Shown here: one piece after another, positions 42,875 through 52,259 of the stretch | How the letters are laid out: each line of letters opens with the position of its first letter | How positions within the stretch are numbered: position 1 is the first letter of the stretch | Assembly: GCA_017560085.1 (NCBI GenBank) | Contig: JAFYPA010000027.1 | Location: 1-64,000, forward strand | Source: Clostridia bacterium | GTDB lineage: Bacteria > Bacillota > Clostridia > Oscillospirales > CAG-382 | Length of the DNA stretch: 64,000 nucleotides | Reading direction: 5' to 3' | The notes under the pieces: generated by a model | The model's database searches: none | What the model was told of the DNA's origin: nothing | Seen by the model: the letters and a program-made list of their open reading frames with translations, nothing else | Position numbers and translations under genes: made by a program

Positions 42875-43426
42875 TTATTCGGTGGGAATCTTTTCCTGCT
42901 TTTCTTTCCTTTTTATTTTTACAATAAAAACAATCTGCAAAATGAACAAAGCAATATGCGCAAGCGCAAAAAGCAGTGAAGCAAAATACGCTATATACGC
43001 CAGAAAATTACTGTGTACAAGTCCGAAAAAGAAGTACATTTCGCCGACATTTCCGCCGTCGGGAAGGAAAATGTAGGGAAGTATATATGTAATAATATAA
43101 AGTATATTTGTTTTTACCAGCCTCGGTAATTTCTCTGCATACATTGAAAAAATGATGTTTGATACAATATAAATGATGCCGTGAATTACGGGAATAAGCG
43201 AAAGAGTCATTGCAAATCTTATCAATCCGAAATTTAAAAACCACGAAGCAATAACGATAACAACTGATATCGCAGTCAGAATTCCGACACGTTTTGTGTA
43301 TGACCGCTTGGCTTTTATCAGAGATGCAATCGCCCAGATTATAAGCCCGACAACAGCCGCTCCGAAAATACATAAGCCTGCAATAATAAATAACAAAAAA
43401 ATTTCACCCGGGATATCGTTTAACAT
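42875..43426 (-). CDS. Hypothetical polytopic membrane protein
   Basis: A 183-residue protein of about five hydrophobic segments (LLFIIAGLCIFGAAVVGLII, ILTAISVVIVIASWFL, FAMTLSLIPVIHGIIYIV and others) ending in a lysine-rich tail (KIKRKEKQEKIPTE). I do not recognise the family. The ATG has a good AAGGAGG ribosome site. It stands alone, convergent with fhs, and its codon use looks like that of its neighbours apart from more AT-rich third positions. Confidence 0.75.
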   Translation of the reverse strand: MLNDIPGEIFLLFIIAGLCIFGAAVVGLIIWAIASLIKAKRSYTKRVGILTAISVVIVIASWFLNFGLIRFAMTLSLIPVIHGIIYIVSNIIFSMYAEKLPRLVKTNILYIITYILPYIFLPDGGNVGEMYFFFGLVHSNFLAYIAYFASLLFALAHIALFILQIVFIVKIKRKEKQEKIPTE

Positions 43427-43673
43427 AAAAATACCTCCTTTTTCGGATAGACATACTATATCCCGTCCACATTATAGCATAGGATTTTAATTTTTGCAAG
43501 CATAAATCCAGGACAGACACCGCTCCCCTACAGATTTCTGCACCCAAAGACCGTTTCCGTCCGCTTTGAGCGCCCATAAAAACAAAAAATATACATCCGA
43601 TTGTGCAATTGACACAATTTTACACCTTGTTTTTTGTGCAAACAACAAAAATTTTAAATCTCGCAAAAACTGA

Positions 43674-43702
43674 TTGATTTTATAACAAATTAGTGATATA
43701 AT
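43674..43702 (+). promoter_or_regulatory. Promoter of the substrate-binding lipoprotein gene
   Basis: TTGATT (43674-43679) and TATAAT (43697-43702), 17-bp spacer. Confidence 0.8.
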
Positions 43703-43770
43703 AGACAATAGTATATTGTGGGTAGTAGTGTGCCCACAGTGCTTTTTCAAAGATTCAGGAGGAAAACAGA

Positions 43771-45507
43771 ATGAAACTCAAGAGATTTTTAGCATTACTT
43801 CTTTCCGCAGTTATGGTTACTTCCATGCTTGCATCCTGCAGCAAGGACGGCGAGGAAGTTGAGGAAGAAGAGGAAGAAGAGGACAAGGGTGCCATCATTG
43901 ATATGTACTTCGGTGCAAAGCCCGATGACCTCGACCCCACAGTTTTCACAACCAATTCCGATAAGTACAGACTCACCTCTCTCCTTTTCGAGGGTCTTAC
44001 AACCATCGACGAAAAGGGCAAGGTTCAGAAGCTCGGTGCATCTGAATGGAAATACGAAATAGACGAACGTGAAGATGAGCTCAAGCTTACAATCAAGCTC
44101 GCAGGCAAGAAGTGGTCCGACGGTATCGCAGTTCGTGCAGACGACTATGTTTACGCTTGGAGAAAGATTCTCGCTCCTTCAAACGACAACCCTGCAGCCG
44201 CTCTTCTCTACCCCATCAAGAACGCAAGAAAGGTAAAGACAGGTGAGGTTACAGCTGATATCGGTGTTTCCGCTATCAACGACTCCACAATCGAAATCTT
44301 CTTCGAGGACAGAGACGCAGACGTTGAATACTTCCTCAGATGTCTTGCAAGCCCCATGCTTGTACCGCTCCGTGAGGACAAGGCAGAAAAGGAAGACTGG
44401 ACAAACCAGCTCAACTACTTCGTAACAAACGGTCCCTTCGCAGTTAAGTCCATGTCCGAGGACAGATACATGATTGAGCGTTCCGTGCACTATAACTCTC
44501 TCCGTGCAGGTCAGGACCTTGACACATATGTTAAGCCCTACAGAATCATCGCTCACTTTGTAGACGAAGCAACCGCTATCGAAATGTACAACAGCGACAA
44601 CATCGCAGAAAAGTACTTCTTCGTAAACGAGTTCACAAAGGAAACCTTCGAAGCAAACAAGAAGAATATCGATACATACAGCGACCTTACAACATACACC
44701 TACTACTTCAACACAAGAAACGACATCCTCGCTTCCGCTGACACAAGAAAGGCTCTCTCCGCAGCTCTTGACAGAAACGAAATCGCAAAGATCAGAGGCG
44801 TAGGTGCTGAAGCCGCTACAGGTCTTGTTCCTACAGGCATCAAGAACTCCGGCACAAATGATGACTTCAGAAAGAAGGCAGGCAACGTAATCACTTACAC
44901 AGACGCAAAGGTTGCAAAGAAGGGCAGCATCACTCTTACATACAACCAGGACAGACCCTACGAAAAGGAAATCGCAGAATACGCAAAGTCCAAGTGGGAT
45001 GCACTCGGTGTTAAGGTTGTTCTCAAGGGCGTTGCAGGCAACGAAATCGACGACCTCATCAAGAACGAGGATTACGATGTAATCGGTGCTGATATCGTAG
45101 CTCTTACAGACGACGCATTCGGATTTGTTGTTCCCTTCGCACTCAAGTCCTCCGGTACATTCGTTGACGTAACAACAGAGGTTTACAACAACCCCCACTT
45201 CACAGGCTATGAAAACGAAGCTGTAAACGAAATCATCGAAACAGCTCTCAACCTCACAGACAAGAAGTCCAAGGACAGAGCAAAGCTCCTTATGGAAGCT
45301 GAAAAGCTCATTATGGCTGACGCTCCCGTGGCTCCTCTCTTCTTCGAAAAGACAAACATTATGGCAGCTAAGGGTCTTTCCAAGTTCACGGTTGACTACA
45401 GAGGCAACGCAGTATTCACAGAAGCAAAGCTCAAGGATTACCTCGAAATCAACGAAGCAAAGATCGCCGCTGAGGAAGCTGAAGAGGCTACAGGTACTGC
45501 AAAGTAA
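43771..45507 (+). CDS. Oligopeptide-type ABC transporter substrate-binding lipoprotein
   Basis: A 578-residue exported lipoprotein of the SBP_bac_5 (OppA/DppA) family. The lipobox is MLASC with Cys23 as the lipidated residue, followed by an acidic stretch (EEVEEEEEEED). Family motifs include LDPTVFTTNSDKYRLTSLLFEGL and KWSDGIAVRADDYVYAWRKIL. It captures peptides outside the cell for an Opp-type permease. No permease or ATPase gene is adjacent, so the binding protein is an orphan in this window and must share a transporter encoded elsewhere. AGGAGG ribosome site; terminator at 45549. Confidence 0.93.
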   Translation: MKLKRFLALLLSAVMVTSMLASCSKDGEEVEEEEEEEDKGAIIDMYFGAKPDDLDPTVFTTNSDKYRLTSLLFEGLTTIDEKGKVQKLGASEWKYEIDEREDELKLTIKLAGKKWSDGIAVRADDYVYAWRKILAPSNDNPAAALLYPIKNARKVKTGEVTADIGVSAINDSTIEIFFEDRDADVEYFLRCLASPMLVPLREDKAEKEDWTNQLNYFVTNGPFAVKSMSEDRYMIERSVHYNSLRAGQDLDTYVKPYRIIAHFVDEATAIEMYNSDNIAEKYFFVNEFTKETFEANKKNIDTYSDLTTYTYYFNTRNDILASADTRKALSAALDRNEIAKIRGVGAEAATGLVPTGIKNSGTNDDFRKKAGNVITYTDAKVAKKGSITLTYNQDRPYEKEIAEYAKSKWDALGVKVVLKGVAGNEIDDLIKNEDYDVIGADIVALTDDAFGFVVPFALKSSGTFVDVTTEVYNNPHFTGYENEAVNEIIETALNLTDKKSKDRAKLLMEAEKLIMADAPVAPLFFEKTNIMAAKGLSKFTVDYRGNAVFTEAKLKDYLEINEAKIAAEEAEEATGTAK

Positions 45508-45548
45508 TCAAAGGCTCCGAATAATCGGAATTCACATCAGAGTAAAAC

Positions 45549-45579
45549 GGGCGTGTATCGTAAGGTACACGTCCTTTTT
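45549..45579 (+). terminator. Intrinsic terminator
   Basis: Stem GGGCGTGTA (45549-45557) / TACACGTCC (45566-45574) followed by TTTTTA. Confidence 0.85.
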
Positions 45580-45690
45580 ATTGCAAATTCTAAATTGTTG
45601 CGAAAAATTCAGCCTACCGTAACAAATAACGGGCGGTACGGATATATAATTATACTGTGAATGTCGACAAATGCGGAAGGAGCACTTAAT

Positions 45691-46197
45691 ATGACGAAAG
45701 AGCCGTTATCCCATTATATCAAGTCAAAAAAAGAAGCTACGTCATTGCTCAACAGAGCCTTGAGCCTGAGCGAATGCTCCGAAAACAAGGAGTTCGTTGT
45801 TTTCAATTCCTGCATGAGTGCGCGCTTTGAGACATCCGATATTCCCGCGGAGCTTACCGCTGTTGTTGACACACCGAAGGCTTCCGTCCGTGAGGTGTGC
45901 GACGGTATATACGGGCTTTACGCAAGGCTTATTTCCGAGGGCTACGACAGTGCCCACAAGGAGCTTCCCGCTATCTGTGACGGTACGGACAGCTTTACAC
46001 GGGCAGAGGGTCTGCTTTGTATTCTTTGCGGGCTTGGTGCTCTGTACAACATGTTTATGGACACTATGGAATCATATGTTAAGGATGCGGGCGAAAAGCC
46101 GTGCGAGATTTGTACCGCGTACGATGAAAGTATGTACGGTATGTACTCGCAGGTGGGAATGAAGCTTGTAAATGAGTTTATCGAAATTGCTTATTAA
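45691..46197 (+). CDS. Hypothetical cytoplasmic protein
   Basis: A 168-residue, mostly helical soluble protein with no signal peptide and several cysteines in the second half (ICDGTD, LLCILCGLGALY, CEICTAYDES). I do not recognise it. An ATG lies 30 bases further upstream, but GGAAGGAG sits eight bases before the ATG at 45691, which decides the start. It lies between the peptide-binding lipoprotein and the end of the purine operon, ending at a bidirectional terminator. Confidence 0.7.
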   Translation: MTKEPLSHYIKSKKEATSLLNRALSLSECSENKEFVVFNSCMSARFETSDIPAELTAVVDTPKASVREVCDGIYGLYARLISEGYDSAHKELPAICDGTDSFTRAEGLLCILCGLGALYNMFMDTMESYVKDAGEKPCEICTAYDESMYGMYSQVGMKLVNEFIEIAY

Positions 46198-46208
46198 GGA
46201 TAAAAAAG

Positions 46209-46277
46209 AGGCTGTGCTCCTGTTTGCACAGCCTTAAAAATTATACCGGAGACCTTACCTGGTCCCCGGTATTTTTA
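46209..46277. terminator. Double terminator of the purine operon
   Basis: Two hairpins in a row: AGGCTGTGC / GCACAGCCT (46209-46234) and ATACCGG-a-GACC / GGTC-c-CCGGTAT (46243-46272). On the minus strand the second in order is followed by CTTTTTTATCC; on the plus strand the ATTTTTATTT tract serves the hypothetical gene. Confidence 0.88.
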
Positions 46278-46282
46278 TTTAT

Positions 46283-48106
46283 TTACTTTGTGAAATACTC
46301 AACAGCAGACTTGAACATCTTGATATCGTATTCACCGGGAACATTCTTGTAAAGTCCCGCGCCAACTCTTTCAGAGTGACCCATCTTACCGATTACTCTG
46401 CCGTCGGGAGATGTGATACCCTCGATAGCGAGTGTGGAGCCGTTGGGGTTGAAGTGGATATCGTATGTGGGCTTGCCGTCCATATCAACGTACTGTGTTG
46501 CAATCTGGCCATTCTTTGCAAGCTCCTTAATAAGAGCATCGGATGCAAGGAACTTACCTTCACCGTGGGAAATCGGCACTGTGTAGATTTCACCAACCTC
46601 GGTGTTACGGAGCCAGGGAGACATATTGGAAGCGATTCTTGTTCTTACAAGTCTTGACTGGTGGCGTGCGATTGTGTTGAATGTAAGAGTGGGGCAAGTA
46701 TCGTCGGCATCGATAATCTTACCGAAGGGTACAAGACCGAGCTTGATAAGAGCCTGGAAGCCGTTACAGATACCGCACATAAGACCGTCTCTCGCACCAA
46801 GGAGGCTTTCAATGCCTTCCTTGATAGCCGCATTTCTCATAAACGCGGTAATGAACTTACCCGAACCGTCGGGCTCGTCACCACCGGAGAAGCCACCGGG
46901 AACGAATACCGCCTGAGACTCGGAGAGAAGCTTTGCGAAGCTTTCAACGGAGCGTGCGATGCCGTCCTTTGTGAGGTTGTTTATAACAAAGATGTTAGCC
47001 TTTGCACCTGCATATTCAACAGCCTTTGCACTGTCGTATTCGCAGTTTGTACCGGGGAATACGGGGATGAGGAACTGAGGCTGTGCTGTCTTTACAGCGG
47101 GAGATGCGTACTTGCTTGCCTTGAATTCGAATGCGGGAATTTCTTCCTTGCTTGTTTCGATGTTGCAGGAGAATACGCTCTCAAGCTTGTTTTCGTATGT
47201 TTCGAGAAGGTTGTAGGAGCAAATCTTTTCCTCGCCTCTCTTGATTGCGCAGCTCTTTGTAACCTTACCGAGTCTTGTGCCGACAGCCTTGTCGCACTTC
47301 CCTGAAAGCTCAAGAACGAATGCACCGTAGCTGTATCCGAAGATTTCCTCGTTAGTTACCTTTTCGTCGTATTCGAAGCCGAAGCCGTTACCGAAGCACA
47401 TCTTCATTACAGCCTCTGCAACACCGCCGTATGTGGGTGTGTATGCCGCAACAACGTCACCGCTCTTTATAAGGGCGTTAACCTTTGCGAAGAGGTCGAT
47501 GAGGGATTCTGCCTTGGGAAGTCCGTTTTCGTCGTATTCGGGCTTGAGGATTACTACTTCGTTGTCAGCTTCCTTGAATTCATTGGAGATGATGCTGTCA
47601 ATGTGGTCTGTTGTAACAGCGAAGGAAACGAGTGTCGGAGGAACGTCGATGTTCTCGAAGGAGCCACTCATGGAGTCCTTACCGCCGATAGAGCCGATTC
47701 CGAGCTCCATCTGTGCCTTGAACGCACCGAGGAGAGCCGCCATGGGCTTGCCCCAACGCTTACCGCACTTCTTGGGCTTTTCGAAGTATTCCTGGAATGT
47801 GAGGTATGTGTCCTCGAAGGAAGCACCTGTACAGATAAGCTTACATACGGATTCAACAACTGCGAGATAAGAACCGTGGTAGGGGCTCTTTTCTGTGATG
47901 TAGGGGTTATAGCCGTAAGCCATAACGGAAACTGTGGAGGTATCTCTCTTTTCGCCTGAAACCTTGTTTACCATAGCCTGAATAGGTGTAAGCTGCTTCT
48001 TGCCGCCGAAGGGCATAAGAACTGTACCTCTGCCGATGGTGGAGTCGAATCTTTCGGAAAGACCGCGCTTTGAGCACACATTGAGGTCGGATGCAAGTGC
48101 CTGCAT
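46283..48106 (-). CDS. purL: PurL, C-terminal half (after an in-frame TAG)
   Basis: This is the second half of phosphoribosylformylglycinamidine synthase. It carries the second AIRS-like half (GIGSIGGKDSMSGSFENIDVP) and the glutaminase domain (FPGTNCEYDSAKAVEYAG; catalytic cysteine in GLMCGICNGFQAL; catalytic His region ISHGEGKFLA). The frame is open from 48151, directly after the TAG at 48152-48154, and the 15 codons before this ATG (PESYEKEIPASFTEG) continue the homology. The ATG at 48106 has only AGAGGG one base away, a poor ribosome site, so independent translation is doubtful. The half depends on readthrough or reinitiation to be made. If read through, the product is 1232 residues, normal for the fused PurL of Clostridia and Bacteroidota. 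Confidence 0.85.
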   Translation of the reverse strand: MQALASDLNVCSKRGLSERFDSTIGRGTVLMPFGGKKQLTPIQAMVNKVSGEKRDTSTVSVMAYGYNPYITEKSPYHGSYLAVVESVCKLICTGASFEDTYLTFQEYFEKPKKCGKRWGKPMAALLGAFKAQMELGIGSIGGKDSMSGSFENIDVPPTLVSFAVTTDHIDSIISNEFKEADNEVVILKPEYDENGLPKAESLIDLFAKVNALIKSGDVVAAYTPTYGGVAEAVMKMCFGNGFGFEYDEKVTNEEIFGYSYGAFVLELSGKCDKAVGTRLGKVTKSCAIKRGEEKICSYNLLETYENKLESVFSCNIETSKEEIPAFEFKASKYASPAVKTAQPQFLIPVFPGTNCEYDSAKAVEYAGAKANIFVINNLTKDGIARSVESFAKLLSESQAVFVPGGFSGGDEPDGSGKFITAFMRNAAIKEGIESLLGARDGLMCGICNGFQALIKLGLVPFGKIIDADDTCPTLTFNTIARHQSRLVRTRIASNMSPWLRNTEVGEIYTVPISHGEGKFLASDALIKELAKNGQIATQYVDMDGKPTYDIHFNPNGSTLAIEGITSPDGRVIGKMGHSERVGAGLYKNVPGEYDIKMFKSAVEYFTK

Positions 48107-48151
48107 TCCCTCTGTGAAGCTTGCGGGGATTTCCTTTTCGTAGCTTTCGGG

Positions 48152-49981
48152 CTAGGAAAGGGTTATGTCTATATGCTTTTCTGCACCGTTGGAGTTAAGG
48201 AACTCACGGGAGATATTAACTATTGCCTTGCCACGGTGCTTGAGAACAAGTCTGGGTTCCTCTGTAACTGTTGCAACAACGGTGGACTCAAGGTTTTCGC
48301 TGTCAGCAAGAGCGCAGAACTTTTCAGCATCCTCTGCAGCAACAACTACAGCCATTCTTTCCTGAGATTCACTGATTGCAAGCTCTGTGCCGTCAAGACC
48401 CTCGTACTTCTTGGGTACCTTGTCGAGCTCAACGAGAAGTCCGTCTGCAAGCTCACCGATAGCAACGGATACACCGCCTGCGCCGAAGTCGTTACATCTC
48501 TTTATAAGCTTTGAAGCCTCGGGGTTTCTGAAGAGTCTCTGAAGCTTTCTTTCCTCGGGAGCGTTACCCTTCTGAACCTCTGCACCGCAGGATTCAAGAG
48601 AGGAAAGGCTGTGGGACTTGGAGGAGCCTGTAGCACCGCCGCAGCCGTCACGACCTGTTCTGCCGCCGAGAAGAATTACGATATCACCGGGCTCGGGTCT
48701 TTCGCGTCTTACGTTTTCTGCGGGAGCCGCTGCGATAACAGCACCGATTTCCATTCTCTTTGCAACGTAGCCGTCGTGGTAGATTTCGTCTACAAGACCT
48801 GTTGCAAGACCAATCTGGTTACCGTAGGAGGAATAACCGGATGCCGCTGTGGTAACAATCTTTCTCTGGGGAAGCTTACCCTCAAGAGTTTCGGAAAGGG
48901 GCTTTGTGGGGTCGGCAGCACCCGTTACACGCATAGCCGCATAAACATATGAACGACCTGAAAGCGGGTCACGGATAGCACCGCCGATACAGGTTGCCGC
49001 GCCACCGAAGGGCTCAATTTCCGTAGGATGGTTGTGTGTTTCGTTCTTGAAGAGGAGAAGCCAGTCTTCAAGCTTGCCGTCTGTTTCAACCTGAATCTTT
49101 ACGGTACAAGCATTGATTTCCTCGGACTCATCGAGCTTGGGAAGCTTGCCCGCCTTCTTAAGGTGACGAACGGCGATTGTCGCAATATCCATAAGGCAAA
49201 CAGGCTTTGTTCTGCCGAGAGCCTTTCTTGTTGCGATGTATTCGTTGTATGCATCCTCAAGGAGCTTGTCCTCGAAGGTTACATTGTCGATATTTGTAAG
49301 GAATGTGGTGTGACGGCAGTGGTCGGACCAGTATGTATCAATCATCTTGATTTCGGTAAATGTGGGGTCACGCTTTTCCGAAATGAAGTACTGCTGACAG
49401 AACTTGAGGTCGTCGATGTCCATTGCAAGACCGAGCTTGTCAAGGAATTCGCCGAGAGCCTTCTCGTCCATTTCGCAGAAGCCGTCGAGTGTCTTTACAT
49501 CCTCGGGATATGCGTACTTTGTTTCGAGGGTATCGTACTTATCAAGAGTTGCAATTCTCGCTTCAACGGGGTTTACAACATACTTCTTGATAGCTTCAAC
49601 CTCTGCCTCTGTGAGCTCACCCTCGAGCATATAAACCTTTGCGCTCTTAACGGTAGGTCTGTCGCCCTGGGAAATAAGGCTGATACACTGTGCGGCACTG
49701 TCCGCTCTCTGGTCGAACTGACCGGGAAGGAATTCAACTGCAAATACATTGTAGCCCTTTGTGTCGATTTCCTTGTAGGTAATATCCGTCTGAGGCTCGG
49801 AGAATACGGTATTTACCGCTGTTTCGAAGAGCTCCTCCGTGATATTTTCCGCATCGTATCTGTTGATAAGACGAACGGACTTGAGATTCTTGATGCCGAG
49901 AAGCTCAACGATTTCATTCTTAATGCCTCTTGCTTCGTTGTCAAGACCCTTTTGCTTTTCTACGTAAATTCTGTAAACCAT
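48152..49981 (-). CDS. purL: PurL, N-terminal half (ends at an in-frame TAG)
   Basis: This 609-residue half of FGAM synthase (FGAR + Gln + ATP to FGAM) contains the N-terminal PurS-like domain, the linker and the first AIRS-like ATP-binding half (YWSDHCRHTTF, LLFKNETHNHPTEIEPFGGA, GGRTGRDGCGGATGSS, FGAGGVSVAIGELADG). It stops at TAG in ...HIDITLS* and the homologous protein continues in the same frame without a gap. No frameshift is involved. The start has GAAGGAAG upstream. It is the last gene of the purine operon, 43 bp behind purD. Without the C-terminal half the enzyme would lack its glutaminase and half its active site. Confidence 0.9.
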   Translation of the reverse strand: MVYRIYVEKQKGLDNEARGIKNEIVELLGIKNLKSVRLINRYDAENITEELFETAVNTVFSEPQTDITYKEIDTKGYNVFAVEFLPGQFDQRADSAAQCISLISQGDRPTVKSAKVYMLEGELTEAEVEAIKKYVVNPVEARIATLDKYDTLETKYAYPEDVKTLDGFCEMDEKALGEFLDKLGLAMDIDDLKFCQQYFISEKRDPTFTEIKMIDTYWSDHCRHTTFLTNIDNVTFEDKLLEDAYNEYIATRKALGRTKPVCLMDIATIAVRHLKKAGKLPKLDESEEINACTVKIQVETDGKLEDWLLLFKNETHNHPTEIEPFGGAATCIGGAIRDPLSGRSYVYAAMRVTGAADPTKPLSETLEGKLPQRKIVTTAASGYSSYGNQIGLATGLVDEIYHDGYVAKRMEIGAVIAAAPAENVRRERPEPGDIVILLGGRTGRDGCGGATGSSKSHSLSSLESCGAEVQKGNAPEERKLQRLFRNPEASKLIKRCNDFGAGGVSVAIGELADGLLVELDKVPKKYEGLDGTELAISESQERMAVVVAAEDAEKFCALADSENLESTVVATVTEEPRLVLKHRGKAIVNISREFLNSNGAEKHIDITLS

Positions 49982-50023
49982 ATTTTTACTTCCTTCTATA
50001 TTAAAAGTGTATAATATCCGTAA

Positions 50024-51292
50024 TTATTTTCCTGCCGCAAGAGCCTTCTGTCCGATATCACTTCTGAAGTAAGCATTTTCAAACTTAACTTCCTTAGCAA
50101 CACCGTAAGCAATCTCGATTGCCTTTTCAAGGGTTTCTGCCTTGCCGACAGCACCGAGAACTCGGCCGCCTGCGTTTACGAGTTTGCCGTCTGTTATCTT
50201 TGCGCCCGCAACATAGATGTCTGTGCTGCCGCCGACTGCGGGAAGTGTCATTTCAAAGCCTGTGTCGTACTTCTGGGGATAGCCGTTTGAAGCAACGACT
50301 ACACAGCAAGCCGCACCGTCCATAAACTTAACCTCGGTTTCCGCAAGGTTGCCGTCACGGCAGGCTCTCATAACCGTATAAAGGTCGGATTCGAGAAGGG
50401 GAAGAACAACCTGTGTTTCGGGGTCACCGAAGCGGCAGTTGTACTCGATTACCTTAACGCCGTTCTTTGTAATCATAAGACCGAAGTAGAGACAGCCCTT
50501 GAAGGTTCTTCCTTCCTTGTTCATTGCGTCTATTGTGGGAAGGAAAATTGTCTTCATACATTCGTCTGCGATTTCCTTTGTGTAGTAAGGATTGGGAGCA
50601 ACCGTACCCATACCGCCCGTGTTAAGTCCCTTGTCACCGTCAAGCGCACGCTTGTGGTCCATAGAGGAAACCATAGGCTTTACTACCTTACCGTCGGTAA
50701 ATGCAAGCACGGAAACCTCGGGGCCTTCAAGAAATTCCTCGATAACGACTCTTGAGCCGCTCTCGCCGAAAACCTTGTCCGCCATCATGGACTTTACCGC
50801 ATCAATTGCTTCTTCTCTTGTCATAGCAATGATAACGCCCTTACCCAGTGCAAGACCGTCAGCCTTTACAACCGTGGGGATGGGAGCTGTTTCGAGGTAC
50901 TTAAGAGCCTCGTTCATATCCTCAAACACTTCGTATGTAGCTGTGGGGATGTTGTACTTCTTCATAAGGTTCTTGGAGAATACCTTACTGCCCTCGATTA
51001 TAGCCGCATTGGCTCTCGGACCAAAGCAGGGAACGCCTGCCTCCTCAAGAGCATCAACAACGCCGAGAACAAGCGGGTCATCGGGAGCTACAACCGCAAA
51101 GTCAATCTTGTTGTCAAGTGCGAACTTCACGATGGCTTCCTTATCCTTTGCGCCGATGTTAACACATTCGGCATCTGCCGCAATACCGCCGTTTCCGGGG
51201 AGTGCGTAGATTTTTTCTATGTCCTTGTTTTCGAGAAGCTTCTTTATAATGGCGTGTTCTCTGCCGCCTGAGCCGATTACCATCAGTTTCAT
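50024..51292 (-). CDS. purD: Phosphoribosylamine--glycine ligase
   Basis: A 422-residue ATP-grasp enzyme joining glycine to phosphoribosylamine (step 2). MKLMVIGSGGREHAI is the N-domain opening, VVIEEFLEGPEVSVLAFTDG and DHKRALDGDKGLNTGGMG form the ATP-grasp active site, and YNCRFGDPETQVVLPLL is the conserved metal/ATP region. The length is standard. It lies between the TIM-barrel gene and purL. Confidence 0.98.
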   Translation of the reverse strand: MKLMVIGSGGREHAIIKKLLENKDIEKIYALPGNGGIAADAECVNIGAKDKEAIVKFALDNKIDFAVVAPDDPLVLGVVDALEEAGVPCFGPRANAAIIEGSKVFSKNLMKKYNIPTATYEVFEDMNEALKYLETAPIPTVVKADGLALGKGVIIAMTREEAIDAVKSMMADKVFGESGSRVVIEEFLEGPEVSVLAFTDGKVVKPMVSSMDHKRALDGDKGLNTGGMGTVAPNPYYTKEIADECMKTIFLPTIDAMNKEGRTFKGCLYFGLMITKNGVKVIEYNCRFGDPETQVVLPLLESDLYTVMRACRDGNLAETEVKFMDGAACCVVVASNGYPQKYDTGFEMTLPAVGGSTDIYVAGAKITDGKLVNAGGRVLGAVGKAETLEKAIEIAYGVAKEVKFENAYFRSDIGQKALAAGK

Positions 51293-51354
51293 ATTGTTAA
51301 GACCTCAAATAATATATTTTCAGAAATTCCGGTGTGTATTAATTCTGCGGATTA

Positions 51355-52227
51355 TCATAATCCCGCATATCCCATTACCTCGCGGGTAATATTCATAAGC
51401 AATCTTAAGGCATCCTCAAAAATCGGAAGAGAAAGACTTGTGGGTGGAATTGTTTCAAGGCTGAATACGCCCTTGTAGTCTATATCCTTAAGCGCCCTTG
51501 AAAAATCCTTCCAGTCCGCCGCACCGAAGGTCGGGAACAAATGAAGGTCACGCTCCTGCTTGTTGTCGTGCACATGGAGACATTCGATATAGCCTGCGAG
51601 CCTTCTTGTTTCCTCGCCGAGCTTCATACCGTCACATCCGAACACCTGAACGTGTCCCGTGTCAAGGCAGATTCTGAATTTTTCGTCGTTCATTTCCCGT
51701 ACGAACTCCAGAATTCTCTCGGGTGTTGCAATTGAGAACTTATGCATCGGCATATTCTCAAAGCAGATTGTAACATCGTACTCGTGCGCTGTTTTTATAA
51801 GCTCACGCATAAAAGAACAGTTAAGCTCCCACGTGGCATTCTCGTTGCCCGTGCCGATATCCTCGATACCGAAGGGCATAATCGGGTGAACCACCCATCT
51901 CTTACAGCCGAGAACGCTCGCAAGCCTTATGGACTTCTTCATTTCGAGAAGCCTTACCGCACGCCCCTCCTCGGTGGTTTCCTTCGGGGGCCATCTCCAC
52001 GGACCGTGCACCTGAGAAATCTCAATTCCTGCCTCTGCGGCAAGTGCCTTGTGATGCAAAAGAAGCTTGTCGGATTCTGCCTCGGAAAGCGTATAATACA
52101 TATTTTCCGTGTCTGCAAGTCCGTTAAAATCAACGGCATCAAAGCCGAATTCCTTCAGCTTCAGATAGACATTGTCGCCGTATATTTTCCCAAGGTCGTT
52201 ATAATTGCAGGAAATTCCTATCTTCAT
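51355..52227 (-). CDS. Xylose-isomerase-like TIM barrel (sugar phosphate isomerase/epimerase family)
   Basis: A 290-residue AP-endonuclease-2-type TIM barrel. Metal ligands can be placed in ISQVHGPWRWPP (His), VVHPIMPFG (His), ICFENMP (Glu), ICLDTGHVQVFG (Asp, His) and LHVHDNKQERDLHLFPTFG (His, Asp), with a final GVFSLETIPP (Glu). The family contains sugar isomerases and epimerases and also endonuclease IV. I prefer the ATG at 52227, which has GGAG eight bases upstream. It sits inside the purine operon between purH and purD, where no such step is needed, so its role there is unexplained. Confidence 0.82.
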   Translation of the reverse strand: MKIGISCNYNDLGKIYGDNVYLKLKEFGFDAVDFNGLADTENMYYTLSEAESDKLLLHHKALAAEAGIEISQVHGPWRWPPKETTEEGRAVRLLEMKKSIRLASVLGCKRWVVHPIMPFGIEDIGTGNENATWELNCSFMRELIKTAHEYDVTICFENMPMHKFSIATPERILEFVREMNDEKFRICLDTGHVQVFGCDGMKLGEETRRLAGYIECLHVHDNKQERDLHLFPTFGAADWKDFSRALKDIDYKGVFSLETIPPTSLSLPIFEDALRLLMNITREVMGYAGL

Positions 52228-52259
52228 TTTGTTTTCTCCGAACCGATTAAACAATTTTA

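Noticed and set aside
46283-49981. purL as two natural subunits (small PurL plus PurQ-like)
   Set aside because: The break is not at the PurQ boundary; the second piece begins in the middle of the FGAM synthetase core and is in frame with the first without a real ribosome site.
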